Shown here one piece after another: positions 20,645 to 28,618 of a stretch of DNA of 32,302 nucleotides (within the stretch, counting starts at the first letter, position 1; each line of letters starts with the position of its first letter). The stretch is from Firmicutes bacterium UBA6811 (GTDB lineage Bacteria; Bacillota; SHA-98; UBA4971), in contig DKEX01000107.1 of NCBI GenBank assembly GCA_002452295.1, forward strand, positions 18,315-50,616, read 5' to 3'. The notes under the pieces are model-generated. The model was given only the letters and a program-made list of their open reading frames with translations. It was not told the DNA's origin and did no database searches. Made by a program: the position numbers and the translations under genes.

Positions 20645-21697
20645 ATGGGATTTGTGGTAGGCCTTGCCTACAACCTCAAGAAGGATTGTCCCAGGTCCGA
20701 GATGGTAGTCGAAGACGCTGACGCCGAGTTTGAGGAACAGGCAACGGTAGACCGGATAGCGAAGGCCCTCAGGGCGGCGGGGCACCGCGTGGTGCGCATG
20801 CCTTACGGCCCGGGGCTTCTCTCGAGACTGCAACGCGACCAGGTTGACATCGTCTTCAACATCGCCGAGGGCTGGGACGGCAGGTGCCGCGAGGCGATAG
20901 TGCCTGCGATACTGGAGTCGATGGGCATCCCGTACACCGGGTCGGACCCGCTCACGCTCGCGGTGTGCCTGGATAAGGCCGTCACCAAGGCGATCGTCTC
21001 ATCGTACGGTATCCCGACGCCGAGAGCCATCAAGGTCGAGTCCACAGGGGATCTCCCGGAGCACATCGGCATGGGGTTTCCGCTCTTCGCAAAGCCCGCC
21101 TACGAAGGGTCCAGCAAGGGCGTGAGGAGCTCGTCAAAGGTCAATGACAGGGAAGAGCTTGTGGCCATGGTGGACTGGATAACCGGCACCTATCGCCAGC
21201 CCGCCATCGTGGAGGAGTTCCTCCCGGGGCGCGAGTTCACCGTGGGAACACTGGGCAACCGCGAGGTCGAGACGTTCCCCATCATGGAGGTGCGGCCCTC
21301 GGCGGACCTCGAGCCCGATTCGTTTGTGTACTGCTACAACACAAAACACAACAACCTGGAGAGGTTCCTGTGCCCGGCGCCGATTCCGGACGATCTTGCC
21401 GCGCGCATCCGCGACGTGGCGGTAAGGGCGTTCCGGGTGCTCGAGTGTCGTGACCTCGCCCGCGTGGATGTGCGGCTTGATGCAGCGGGAAACCCGCACT
21501 TCCTCGAGATCAACCCGTTGCCGGGCCTGTCGACGGTAAGCCTCTTCCCCATCGCCGCGATGGCTGGAGGGGTGTCCTTCGAGGACCTGGTGCTCCGGAT
21601 CCTCGATACGGCAGTGGCGCGGGTGAACCTGGTTGCCTGCGCGGCGGCCCAGGAGGCCATGACACGCCGCTCCCGCTCGGCGCTTGCCCGCTCGTAA
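20645..21697 (+). CDS. D-alanine--D-alanine ligase-like ATP-grasp enzyme
   Basis: The 350-residue protein has the ATP-grasp order of Ddl. An N-terminal domain ends IVFNIAEGWDGRCREAIVPAILESMGIPYTGSDPLTLAVCLDKAVTK. The ATP-binding core has FPLFAKPAYEGSSKGV and IVEEFLPGREFTVG, and the C-terminal metal site is in HFLEINPLPGLS. Classic Ddl joins two D-alanines for peptidoglycan, but the C-terminus extends about 35 residues past the ATP-grasp core. Several residues differ from strict Ddl, so it may ligate other small amino acids. ATG 20645 fits the GAGGG site better than ATG 20639. It is a single gene, ended by a hairpin at 21799-21833. Confidence 0.82.
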   Translation: MGFVVGLAYNLKKDCPRSEMVVEDADAEFEEQATVDRIAKALRAAGHRVVRMPYGPGLLSRLQRDQVDIVFNIAEGWDGRCREAIVPAILESMGIPYTGSDPLTLAVCLDKAVTKAIVSSYGIPTPRAIKVESTGDLPEHIGMGFPLFAKPAYEGSSKGVRSSSKVNDREELVAMVDWITGTYRQPAIVEEFLPGREFTVGTLGNREVETFPIMEVRPSADLEPDSFVYCYNTKHNNLERFLCPAPIPDDLAARIRDVAVRAFRVLECRDLARVDVRLDAAGNPHFLEINPLPGLSTVSLFPIAAMAGGVSFEDLVLRILDTAVARVNLVACAAAQEAMTRRSRSALARS

Positions 21698-21798
21698 GAA
21701 GGAGCGGGCGCCCCGCTCTCGCCCGCGCGGCGGCAGGGCCGCAGGCCGAGGGAGGCAAACGCCGGAAGAAACGGGAACACGAGAAACAACAGAAGCGC

Positions 21799-21833
21799 AT
21801 GAGGTCTGGCGTGGCTCTCACGCCAGACCTCAT
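21799..21833. terminator. Bidirectional terminator-like hairpin between convergent genes
   Basis: A perfect 15-bp stem (21799-21813 with 21819-21833) has a 5-nt GCTCT loop. It lies between the ATP-grasp gene (plus) and the ABC ATPase gene (minus), both of which end here, so it may stop transcription from both sides. A short CGTTTGC follows on the plus strand instead of a long T-run. Confidence 0.65.
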
Positions 21834-21855
21834 CGTTTGCTCGCCCGCCTGACCG

Positions 21856-22653
21856 CTACACCTCCAGCAGGATCCTGTCGTCTGACAGCCTCTCTCCGCG
21901 CGTCGCGTGGAACCGCTCGAGGAGATCTGCCACGGTCATGCCCGACCTCTCGGGTCCCCCCACATCGAGAACTATCTCGCCCTCGTGCATCATGACCGTC
22001 CTGTTGCCGAAGGTGAGCGCGTGGCGGAGATTGTGCGTCACCATCATCACGGTAAGCCCGTAGCGCCTCACGATCCGGTCTGTGAGCGCCAGGATGTCCT
22101 GGGCGGTCCTGGGGTCGAGGGCCGCTGCGTGCTCGTCGAGGAGCAGGAGCTTCGGCCTTTTTATCGTGGCCATGAGGAGCGCCAACGCCTGCCTCTGCCC
22201 GCCCGAGAGGAGCTTCACCTGGTCGGAGAGACGGCTCTCGAGGCCGAGGCCCAAAAGGGCGAGGTACTCCTTGAAAGACTCGCGGTCCTCTTGCGTGACG
22301 CCCCGCGCGAGCCGTCGCCGCTCCCCCCGCCTTGCGGCCATGGCGAGGTTCTCCTCGATGGACATGGAGCCCGCCGTTCCCTGCATCGGGTCCTGGAAGA
22401 CCCGCCCGATGGCCGCCGCCCGCCCGTGCTCCGGGAGCGCGGTGACGTCCTGGCCGTCTATGATGATGGTCCCCTCGTCCACGGGGAATACCCCTGCCAC
22501 GGCATTGAGGAGCGTCGACTTCCCCGCCCCGTTGCTTCCGATGATCGTGACGAAGTCCCCGGAGGCAAGATCGAGGGAGACGTCGCGCAGCGCCATCCGG
22601 CCGTTAGTGGTTCCTGGCAGGAAAGTTTTCCCGAGATGCCTCAGACTTACCAT
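21856..22653 (-). CDS. ABC transporter ATPase of a TrpXYZ-like importer
   Basis: The 265-residue ATPase has Walker A GSNGAGKST (39-47), Q-loop VFQDPMQGTA, signature LLSGGQRQALALL, Walker B LLLLDEHAAALD and H-loop MVTHN. The subgroup (COG1101) pairs with the permease and binding protein just upstream to import an amino acid or similar small molecule; tryptophan and tyrosine are the usual annotations. ATG 22653 lies inside the permease 3' end (50-bp overlap). It is the last gene of the operon and is followed by a hairpin at 21799-21833. Confidence 0.9.
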   Translation of the reverse strand: MVSLRHLGKTFLPGTTNGRMALRDVSLDLASGDFVTIIGSNGAGKSTLLNAVAGVFPVDEGTIIIDGQDVTALPEHGRAAAIGRVFQDPMQGTAGSMSIEENLAMAARRGERRRLARGVTQEDRESFKEYLALLGLGLESRLSDQVKLLSGGQRQALALLMATIKRPKLLLLDEHAAALDPRTAQDILALTDRIVRRYGLTVMMVTHNLRHALTFGNRTVMMHEGEIVLDVGGPERSGMTVADLLERFHATRGERLSDDRILLEV

Positions 22654-23545
22654 GGCCTGGCGCCCGCCTCCTTTCCGCCCCGAGTCTCGCCCGGATGGTC
22701 GGGCCCGACAGGGCTATCACCACGAGCGCGGCGGTCACGATCTTGAGGTCCGTCGGCGCGAACCCCATCCGCAGCGCGAAGAACACGGCGAACCTGTACA
22801 CCACCGACCCGGCCACCACGCCGAACGTCGCCATGCCAATGGAGATGGGCGCGATGATGGCGCCGCCCAGGATGACAGAGGCGAGCCCGGCGACCACCAT
22901 GCCGATGCCCATCCCGATGTCCGCAAACCCCTGGTACTGGGCGACCATTGCCCCCGACAGGGCGACAAGGGCGTTGGAGAGGCCGAGGCCGACGATCTTC
23001 ATGGAGTCGGTGTTCACGCCAAGGCTCCGTATCATGACCTCGTTGTCCCCCGTCGCGCGCAGGGCCATACCGAACTCGGTGCGGAGGAAGACATCCAGGA
23101 CGAGCTTGAGCAAGATCGCCGACACGAGGAAGAGCAGGATCGCCGCGACGCCTGCCGGCACCCCGAGCCCCCTCAGGGTCGTGAGCACCGTCGCGCTCCG
23201 AAGGAGCGGGATGTTCGCTCTCCCCATGATTCGGAGGTTCACCGAGTAGAGCGCGGTCATGGTGAGTATGCCTGACAATAGCCCGGATATCCGCAGCCTG
23301 GTGTTGAGCACCCCGGTCGTCGCGCCGGCGACAAAGCCGAGGGCGGGGGCGACGACGGTCGCGACGACCGGATCGACCCCGCCGCATATCAGCTTCGCAG
23401 CGACGGCCGCACCCAGCGGGAAACTCCCGTCAACGGTGAGGTCGGGGAAGTTCAGCACGCGGAACGTGAGGTATACCCCGAGCGCCATCACTGCGTACAC
23501 GAGGCCCTGTTCCAGCGCTCCACCGAGTGCGCCAAGGGAGATCAC
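22604..23545 (-). CDS. ABC transporter permease of a TrpXYZ-like importer
   Basis: The 313-residue membrane protein has about nine hydrophobic segments. It begins ALGGALEQGLVYAVMALGVYLTFRVLNFPDLTVDGSF, the typical opening of the COG4120 permeases that pair with ABC_sub_bind proteins. A GGAIIAPISIGMATFGVVAGSVVYRFAVF region is near the end. GTG 23545 shares one base with the stop of the binding protein (TAGTG). The last 17 codons overlap the ATPase gene. It forms the channel for the substrate captured by the upstream protein. Confidence 0.9.
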   Translation of the reverse strand: MISLGALGGALEQGLVYAVMALGVYLTFRVLNFPDLTVDGSFPLGAAVAAKLICGGVDPVVATVVAPALGFVAGATTGVLNTRLRISGLLSGILTMTALYSVNLRIMGRANIPLLRSATVLTTLRGLGVPAGVAAILLFLVSAILLKLVLDVFLRTEFGMALRATGDNEVMIRSLGVNTDSMKIVGLGLSNALVALSGAMVAQYQGFADIGMGIGMVVAGLASVILGGAIIAPISIGMATFGVVAGSVVYRFAVFFALRMGFAPTDLKIVTAALVVIALSGPTIRARLGAERRRAPGHGKSEASRENFPARNH

Positions 23546-24546
23546 TACCTTATCACCTCATATGCCTGCTCTACGAGAGATTCCGGGCAAGTGACGCCCA
23601 TCTTCTCCGCAGCGTTGAGGTTTATCACCATCCTCACGTTCTCCTGGTACTGGATGGGCATCTCCTCGGGCTTCGCTTTCTCGCGGAGGACTCTCACCGC
23701 CATCTTCGCAGTCTGCTTTCCGAGAGCATAGTAATCGATGCCGACGGTGGCGAGGGCGCCGCGCCTCACGCCGTCCTCCTCGCCCACCACCAGCGGGATC
23801 TTCGAGTCCTCGGCCACCTTGATCACAGACTCGAGGGCCGAGACCACGGTGTTGTCGGTGGGTACATAGATGGCGTCCACCCTGCCCACCAGGGACTGTG
23901 CCGCCTCGTATACGCCGCTCGTGGAGCTTGCGGTCGCCTCCACCAGTTCGACGCCGAGCGCGACCGCGGCCTCCTTTGCTAGGTCCACCTGGACGACGGA
24001 GTTGGTCTCGCCCGCGTTGTACACGACCCCCACCTTCTGGGCTGACGGCACGAGCTGCTTGAGCAACTCGAGCTGCCTCGCCACGGGAGTGAGGTCTGAC
24101 GTGCCGGTGACGTTCGTGCCCGGGGCGTCGATGGACTTCACGAGCTCGGCCGCCACCGGGTCGGTCACCGCTGTGATGAGGATCGGGATCGTGCTGGTGG
24201 CCTTGGCCGCGGCCTGGGCCGTGGGAGTCGCGATGGCCAGGATCATGTCCACCTTGTCACTCACGAACTTCTGCGCTATGGACTGGGCTGTCGCCATGTC
24301 GCCCTGGGCGCTCTGGGACTCGAACTTGAGGTCCTTGCCCTCCACGAGCCCTTCCTCGGCAAGACCGTCCATGAACCCTTTCTTGGCCGCATCCAGCGCG
24401 GGATGCTCGATGATCTGCATGATTCCGATGGTTGTCACGGCCGACCTCTTCTGAATTCCGTTCACGACCATGAGCACCGCCACGAGCACGACAAGGGCCC
24501 CGATGAGCAGGACGAGCCGTGGCGCGTTTGATTTTCTGGCAGCCAT
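23545..24546 (-). CDS. Substrate-binding protein of a TrpXYZ-like importer
   Basis: The 333-residue protein belongs to the ABC_sub_bind (PF04392) type. An N-terminal hydrophobic segment (LVLLIGALVVLVAVLMVVNG, about 10-29) has no lipobox Cys, so it is secreted or anchored by this helix. Two Rossmann-like lobes follow, with IGIMQIIEHPALDAAKKGF at the start, DMILAIATPTAQAA, ILITAVTDPVAAELV and AIYVPTDNTVVSALE. The ligand is probably a small amino acid or aromatic compound. ATG 24546 is preferred because GGGAGGG is about 7 nt upstream. The regulator gene lies 40 bp upstream on the same strand, making this the second gene of the operon. Confidence 0.9.
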   Translation of the reverse strand: MAARKSNAPRLVLLIGALVVLVAVLMVVNGIQKRSAVTTIGIMQIIEHPALDAAKKGFMDGLAEEGLVEGKDLKFESQSAQGDMATAQSIAQKFVSDKVDMILAIATPTAQAAAKATSTIPILITAVTDPVAAELVKSIDAPGTNVTGTSDLTPVARQLELLKQLVPSAQKVGVVYNAGETNSVVQVDLAKEAAVALGVELVEATASSTSGVYEAAQSLVGRVDAIYVPTDNTVVSALESVIKVAEDSKIPLVVGEEDGVRRGALATVGIDYYALGKQTAKMAVRVLREKAKPEEMPIQYQENVRMVINLNAAEKMGVTCPESLVEQAYEVIR

Positions 24547-24586
24547 ATCCATCCCTCCCGATGATAGTTAGGCGAGTTGTCGAACG

Positions 24587-25114
24587 TTATCCGGAGCCTG
24601 CCGCTTCAAGTAGTCCGTCTCGTCCATGGCTCCCACCCTCCTCCCGCGTGCCGGCCCACCCGCTCCAGGCTGAGCTTTCCTTGCACACCTTGAGAACGAG
24701 CGAGGTCTGAGATCCTGCGATTCCCGCCACCTTCCTCAGCTTGTGCGTGAGAAATTCGTACAGCTCGTTGTTGGATTTGAGCACAACCTCCATCATGATG
24801 TCGTACGTGCCGGTGCAGATGGCTACGTATCTCACCTCCGGCAGCTTGACAAGCTCAGATACGACCCGCTCGGGGGTGTCTCCCTCGACGCTGATGCCGA
24901 CCATCGCCACGAAGTTCATCCCGAGCCGGAACGGGTCCACAACGCCGATGATGCGAGCCACGCCCTCCTCGACGAGGCGGGCCACCCTCTTTCGCACCGT
25001 CCCCTCGGCCACCTTGAGCTTTTCCGCAATGGCCGTGAAAGGCATGCGACCGTCTCGCTGGATGCAGGACAGGATCTCCCTGTCCAGTCTATCCAGCACC
25101 ACCACGTCGTTCAC
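24587..25114 (-). CDS. AsnC/Lrp family transcriptional regulator
   Basis: The 175-residue protein has an N-terminal HTH (LDRLDREILSCIQRDGRMPFTAIAEKLKVAEGTVRKRVARLVEEG). A RAM/AsnC_trans_reg effector domain follows from about 55 to 155 (VGISVEGDTPERVVSELVKLPEVRYVAICTGTYDIMMEV). Such regulators form octamers and sense amino acids. An extra Gly/Ser/Arg-rich tail of about 25 residues follows the RAM domain. GTG 25114 fits the GAGGTGG site; GTG 25123 lies too close to it. The ABC importer genes are directly downstream in the same orientation, so it probably controls them. Two palindromes sit upstream. Confidence 0.9.
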   Translation of the reverse strand: MNDVVVLDRLDREILSCIQRDGRMPFTAIAEKLKVAEGTVRKRVARLVEEGVARIIGVVDPFRLGMNFVAMVGISVEGDTPERVVSELVKLPEVRYVAICTGTYDIMMEVVLKSNNELYEFLTHKLRKVAGIAGSQTSLVLKVCKESSAWSGWAGTREEGGSHGRDGLLEAAGSG

Positions 25115-25142
25115 GAAAACCACCTCAATCGACCAGTGTCGT

Positions 25143-25213
25143 TACGATGTTCGTAGTGTACGGCACCGTCCTGTGCGTAGGCCTCCATTATGGCTTACGC
25201 TATTCGACGAATA
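25143..25213. promoter_or_regulatory. Candidate operator palindromes of the AsnC-type regulator
   Basis: TACGATGTTCGTA (25143-25155) and TATTCGACGAATA (25201-25213) are perfect dyads upstream of the regulator start (25114). Spacing of about 58 bp between their centres would place two octamer faces on the DNA. No clear sigma-A promoter is seen between them. Binding is a guess from position and symmetry. Confidence 0.45.
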
Positions 25214-25301
25214 CTGCAATTATCCTTCTCGGTGCGGAGGTTTTTTGTGGCGGGTGCGCGTGCGGTCGATGGCGGCCCGGGGTCCGGGAAACGGCCCTGG
25301 T

Positions 25302-26069
25302 CTAATCGGTTCGAAGGTTGACGGAGTGCTCGTGGAAGACCCGGCGGGCCCGGGCGAGGTCATCCGCTGTCGGCTCGGGCACGCCCTCCAGCGCGCAGTC
25401 AAGGCCGAGCTGCTTCCATTTGACGATGCCCATCCGGTTGTACGGCAAGATGTCCGCCCTCGCCCTGCCGGGAAGCGAGGCCACGAGGCCTGCTATGTCA
25501 TGGAGGTCCTGCCGGGAGTCGTTGATGGTGGGTATGAGGACGTATCGCACCACGATATCCATGTGCCGCGAGGCGGCAAGGCGCAGGTTGGCGAGGATGA
25601 CGTCGTTTTTCACGCCGGTAAGCCTCACATGCTTCTCCTCGTCAACCGCCTTCACCGAAAAGAGAAGGAGGTCGGTTGAGTCGAGTACGGACGCGAAGTC
25701 GCCGTACTTGCAGTACCCGGCCGTGTCGAGTGCCCTGTGGATGCCGCATCTGCCGCACTCCTCGAAGAGCGCCCTCACGAACCTGTGTTGGAGCAGAGGC
25801 TCACCGCCGGACACGGTGACCCCGCCGCCCGACGCCTCGAAGAACGGCCTGTAGTCGAGGATCTCTCGCATGACCCGGGCCACGATCACCTCCCTGCCCC
25901 TCCGGAGCCAGGTGTCAGGGTTCTGGCAGAAAGCGCACCTCATGGCACATCCCTGCATGAACAGGACGAACCGTATGCCGCCGTTATCCACGGTGCCCAT
26001 GGTCTCGACCGAGTGAATGTACCCTCTGACACTCCCTACGTCTCGCTCTCCGCATCCGCACCGCTCCAC
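25302..26069 (-). CDS. pflA: Pyruvate formate-lyase activating enzyme (radical SAM)
   Basis: The 255-residue radical SAM enzyme uses a 4Fe-4S cluster and S-adenosylmethionine to make the glycyl radical on pyruvate formate-lyase. The cluster motif is C41-AMR-C45-AF-C48. VTVSGGEPLLQ is the SAM-binding GGE motif, and IHRALDTAGYCKYG with VRYVLIPTINDS are further conserved PflA segments. GTG 26069 is chosen because AGGAGGTG is 7 nt upstream; GTG 26087 would place that site inside the gene. Two extra Cys before the core (RCGCGE) are unusual but not arranged as a second cluster. It follows the lyase gene after a 105-bp gap with a hairpin. Confidence 0.93.
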   Translation of the reverse strand: MERCGCGERDVGSVRGYIHSVETMGTVDNGGIRFVLFMQGCAMRCAFCQNPDTWLRRGREVIVARVMREILDYRPFFEASGGGVTVSGGEPLLQHRFVRALFEECGRCGIHRALDTAGYCKYGDFASVLDSTDLLLFSVKAVDEEKHVRLTGVKNDVILANLRLAASRHMDIVVRYVLIPTINDSRQDLHDIAGLVASLPGRARADILPYNRMGIVKWKQLGLDCALEGVPEPTADDLARARRVFHEHSVNLRTD

Positions 26070-26137
26070 CCCGGCGCACCTCCTCACCTGCGTCTCGGTG
26101 ATCTCCCGCTCACCCCGTTCGGCCCCGCCGGCTCCAT

Positions 26138-26163
26138 CTGGCCCGTCGGACCAGTCGGGCCAG
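26138..26163 (-). promoter_or_regulatory. Hairpin between pfl and pflA
   Basis: CTGGCCCG (26138-26145) and CGGGCCAG (26156-26163) form an 8-bp stem with a 10-nt loop, 11 bp after the lyase stop. Without a T-run it may be an mRNA stabiliser or a partial terminator that lowers pflA expression relative to pfl. Confidence 0.4.
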
Positions 26164-26174
26164 TCGGCAGGCCG

Positions 26175-28403
26175 CTACCGCTCGAAGATGGTCCTCGCCA
26201 GGACCTCTTCCTGCTGCTCGCGGGTGAGCCTCACGAAGTTCACGGCGTACCCGGACACCCGTATCGTTAGCTGTGGGTACTTCTCGGGGTGCTCCATGGC
26301 GTCGATGAGGGTCTCGCGCCGGAACACGTTGACGTTCATATGATGCCCGTCCCTGGCGAAGTACCCGTCTATGAGGCCGGCGAGGTTGGAGACGGCCTCC
26401 GGCGGGGTCTTGCCGAGGGCCGCCGGCGTGATCGAGAATGTGTAGGAGATGCCGTCCAACGCGTGTCCGTACGGGATCTTCGCCACGGAGGCGAGTGACG
26501 CGACCGCGCCGTGCGTGTCGCGCCCGTGCATGGGGTTCGCCCCCGGTGCGAAGGGCTCCCCGCCCATCCTGCCGTCGGGCGTGGAACCTGTCATCTTGCC
26601 GTAGACCACGTTGCTCGTGATCGTGAGAATGGAGAGCGTGTGCCTGGCGTCCCTGTAGGCCGGGTGCTCCTTGAGCTTTGTATCGAAGAGCACGACGCAG
26701 TCGCGGGCGATGGAGTCAACTCTGTCGTCGTTGTTGCCGAACTTCGGGAAGTCGCCTTCGACATCGAACCCCGTGGCGATGCCGCGCGAGTCGAGCCTCG
26801 GGCTGACCCTGGCATATTTGATAGCCGAAAACGAGTCGGCGAGCACGGAGAGCCCGGCGATCCCAAAGGCCATGAACCTCCCCACGTGCGTGTCGTGGAG
26901 CGACATCTCGAGGCTCTCGTAGGCGTACTTGTCGTGCATGTAGTGGATGACGTTCATGGTGTCCACGTACTTGCCAGCAAGCCACCCGAGCATCTTCGTG
27001 AACGCGTCCCAGACGGGGCTGAACTCGAGCGGCTCCTCCTTCACCCTGAAGACCTCGGGCGCGACCTTCGCCCCAGAAATCTCGTCCAGCCCTCCGTTCA
27101 GCGTAAGAAGGAGCGCCTTGGGGAGGTTGGACCTTGCGCCGAAGAACTGCATCTCCTTCCCGACCTTCATCGCCGACACGCAGCAGGCGATGGCGTAGTC
27201 GTCGCCGAAGATCGGCCGCATGAGGTCGTCGTTCTCGTACTGGATGGAGCTCGTGTCGTACGACACCCTGCACGCGAACTCCTTGAACGGCCTCGGGAGA
27301 TCCTTCGACCAGAGGACGGTGAGGTTGGGCTCGGGCGCAGGCCCCAGGTTGTAGAGAGCCTGTAACATGCGAAAGCTGGTCTTCGTCACGAGCGGGCGGC
27401 CGTCCCCGGCCATGCCGCCGATGGACTCGGTGACCCAGAGGGGGTCGCCGGCGAAAAGCTCGTCATAAGAGCGGGTGCGAAGCTGTCTTGCCATCCGCAG
27501 CTTGATCACGAAATCGTCCACGAGCTCCTGCGCCTCTTCCTCCGTGATGGCCCCGCCACGCAGGTCGCGGCCCAGGTAGATGTCCAGGAACGTGCTGGTC
27601 CTCCCGAGGGACATGGCGGCGCCGTTCTGCTGTTTGATGGCGCCGAGGTACCCGAAGTACAGCCACTGGAACGCCTCGCGCGCCGAGCGCGCGGGCCGGG
27701 AGATGTCGTATCCGTAGGAGCGGGCCATCTCCTCGAGCTCCTCGAGGGCCTGGATCTGGTCGTGGACCTCCTCGCGCAGCCTGATGGTGTCAACGGTGAT
27801 GGTGGTGAGCCCGGGGCTTCGGAGATCGCTCCTCTTCTCCTCGATGAGGCGGTCCACGCCGTATAGAGGGACCCTGCGGTAGTCGCCTATGATGCGGCCC
27901 CGCCCGTAGGCATCGGGCAGGCCGGTTATCACGCCGCAGCGCCTGAGTGCGCGCATCTCGTCGGTGTAGACGGAGAAGACCCCGTCGTTGTGGGTCCTCC
28001 GGTACCTGTGGAATATCTCGCAGACGGTGGGCTCGAGGTCAGCCCCGTACTCGTTGCACGCCATCTCGACCATGCGTATGCCGCCCCAGGGATTTATCGC
28101 CCGCTTGAGTGGCTCGCCGGTCTGGAGCCCGACGATGATCTCGAGGTCCTGGTCGATGTAGCCCGGCGGGTGATTCGTTATCCCTGCGACGGTCCTTGCG
28201 TCTACAGCGTACACCCCTCCACGTCGCCTTTCCTCGGCGAGGAGGGCGAGGCACTTTTCCCAGAGCGCCTTCGTCCTGCGGGTGGGGCTGCGGAGAAACG
28301 ACCCGTCTCCCTCGTACGGCTCGTAGTTGCCCATGATGAAATCTCGCACGTCTATGCGCTCGCGCCATGCCGTGCCGGAAAAGCCCGAATAGCAGTCGTC
28401 CAA
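26175..28403 (-). CDS. pflB: Pyruvate formate-lyase (formate C-acetyltransferase)
   Basis: This roughly 742-residue glycyl-radical enzyme converts pyruvate and CoA to acetyl-CoA and formate without oxygen. The two active-site cysteines are in DYAIACCVSAM. The radical Gly is in RVSGYAVNFVRLTREQQ near the C-terminus (about residue 718). IDVRDFIMGNYEPYEGDGSF opens the chain as in true PflB, unlike glycerol dehydratase relatives. Start is uncertain: TTG 28403 sits 9 nt after a GGGAGGT site, while ATG 28436 has CGGAG only 1 nt away. Its activase lies downstream. The glgA gene is upstream on the same strand but separated by about 215 bp. It implies fermentative, anaerobic growth. Confidence 0.95.
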   Translation of the reverse strand: MDDCYSGFSGTAWRERIDVRDFIMGNYEPYEGDGSFLRSPTRRTKALWEKCLALLAEERRRGGVYAVDARTVAGITNHPPGYIDQDLEIIVGLQTGEPLKRAINPWGGIRMVEMACNEYGADLEPTVCEIFHRYRRTHNDGVFSVYTDEMRALRRCGVITGLPDAYGRGRIIGDYRRVPLYGVDRLIEEKRSDLRSPGLTTITVDTIRLREEVHDQIQALEELEEMARSYGYDISRPARSAREAFQWLYFGYLGAIKQQNGAAMSLGRTSTFLDIYLGRDLRGGAITEEEAQELVDDFVIKLRMARQLRTRSYDELFAGDPLWVTESIGGMAGDGRPLVTKTSFRMLQALYNLGPAPEPNLTVLWSKDLPRPFKEFACRVSYDTSSIQYENDDLMRPIFGDDYAIACCVSAMKVGKEMQFFGARSNLPKALLLTLNGGLDEISGAKVAPEVFRVKEEPLEFSPVWDAFTKMLGWLAGKYVDTMNVIHYMHDKYAYESLEMSLHDTHVGRFMAFGIAGLSVLADSFSAIKYARVSPRLDSRGIATGFDVEGDFPKFGNNDDRVDSIARDCVVLFDTKLKEHPAYRDARHTLSILTITSNVVYGKMTGSTPDGRMGGEPFAPGANPMHGRDTHGAVASLASVAKIPYGHALDGISYTFSITPAALGKTPPEAVSNLAGLIDGYFARDGHHMNVNVFRRETLIDAMEHPEKYPQLTIRVSGYAVNFVRLTREQQEEVLARTIFER

Positions 28404-28479
28404 TTCGCGCCGACCTCCCGGGATGCCTTGCTGCATGCTCCGTTGTAGTATCCCCGGGACGGGCGGCGCTCATGACGGA

Positions 28480-28498
28480 GGACGCCTCTTCGGCGTCC
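28480..28498. terminator. Hairpin between glgA and pfl
   Basis: GGACGCC (28480-28486) and GGCGTCC (28492-28498) flank a 5-nt loop. It lies between the glgA stop and the pfl start, and might end the galT-glgA message, although no T-run follows. Nothing else was seen in the 215-bp gap. Confidence 0.35.
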
Positions 28499-28618
28499 CT
28501 GTGAAACCTGGCATCACAAGACCTCTCGACGTGGCGGTTAACCTCCCAGCCGCTCACGTAGCGCCTGGGGCGACCGGACCTCGACCACCAGGAGCCCCCG
28601 AGGACATCAAGCGGCCGG

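Noticed and set aside
25115..25301. T-box leader for the ABC importer operon
   Set aside because: No recognisable T-box sequence, specifier stem or terminator/antiterminator pair was found.
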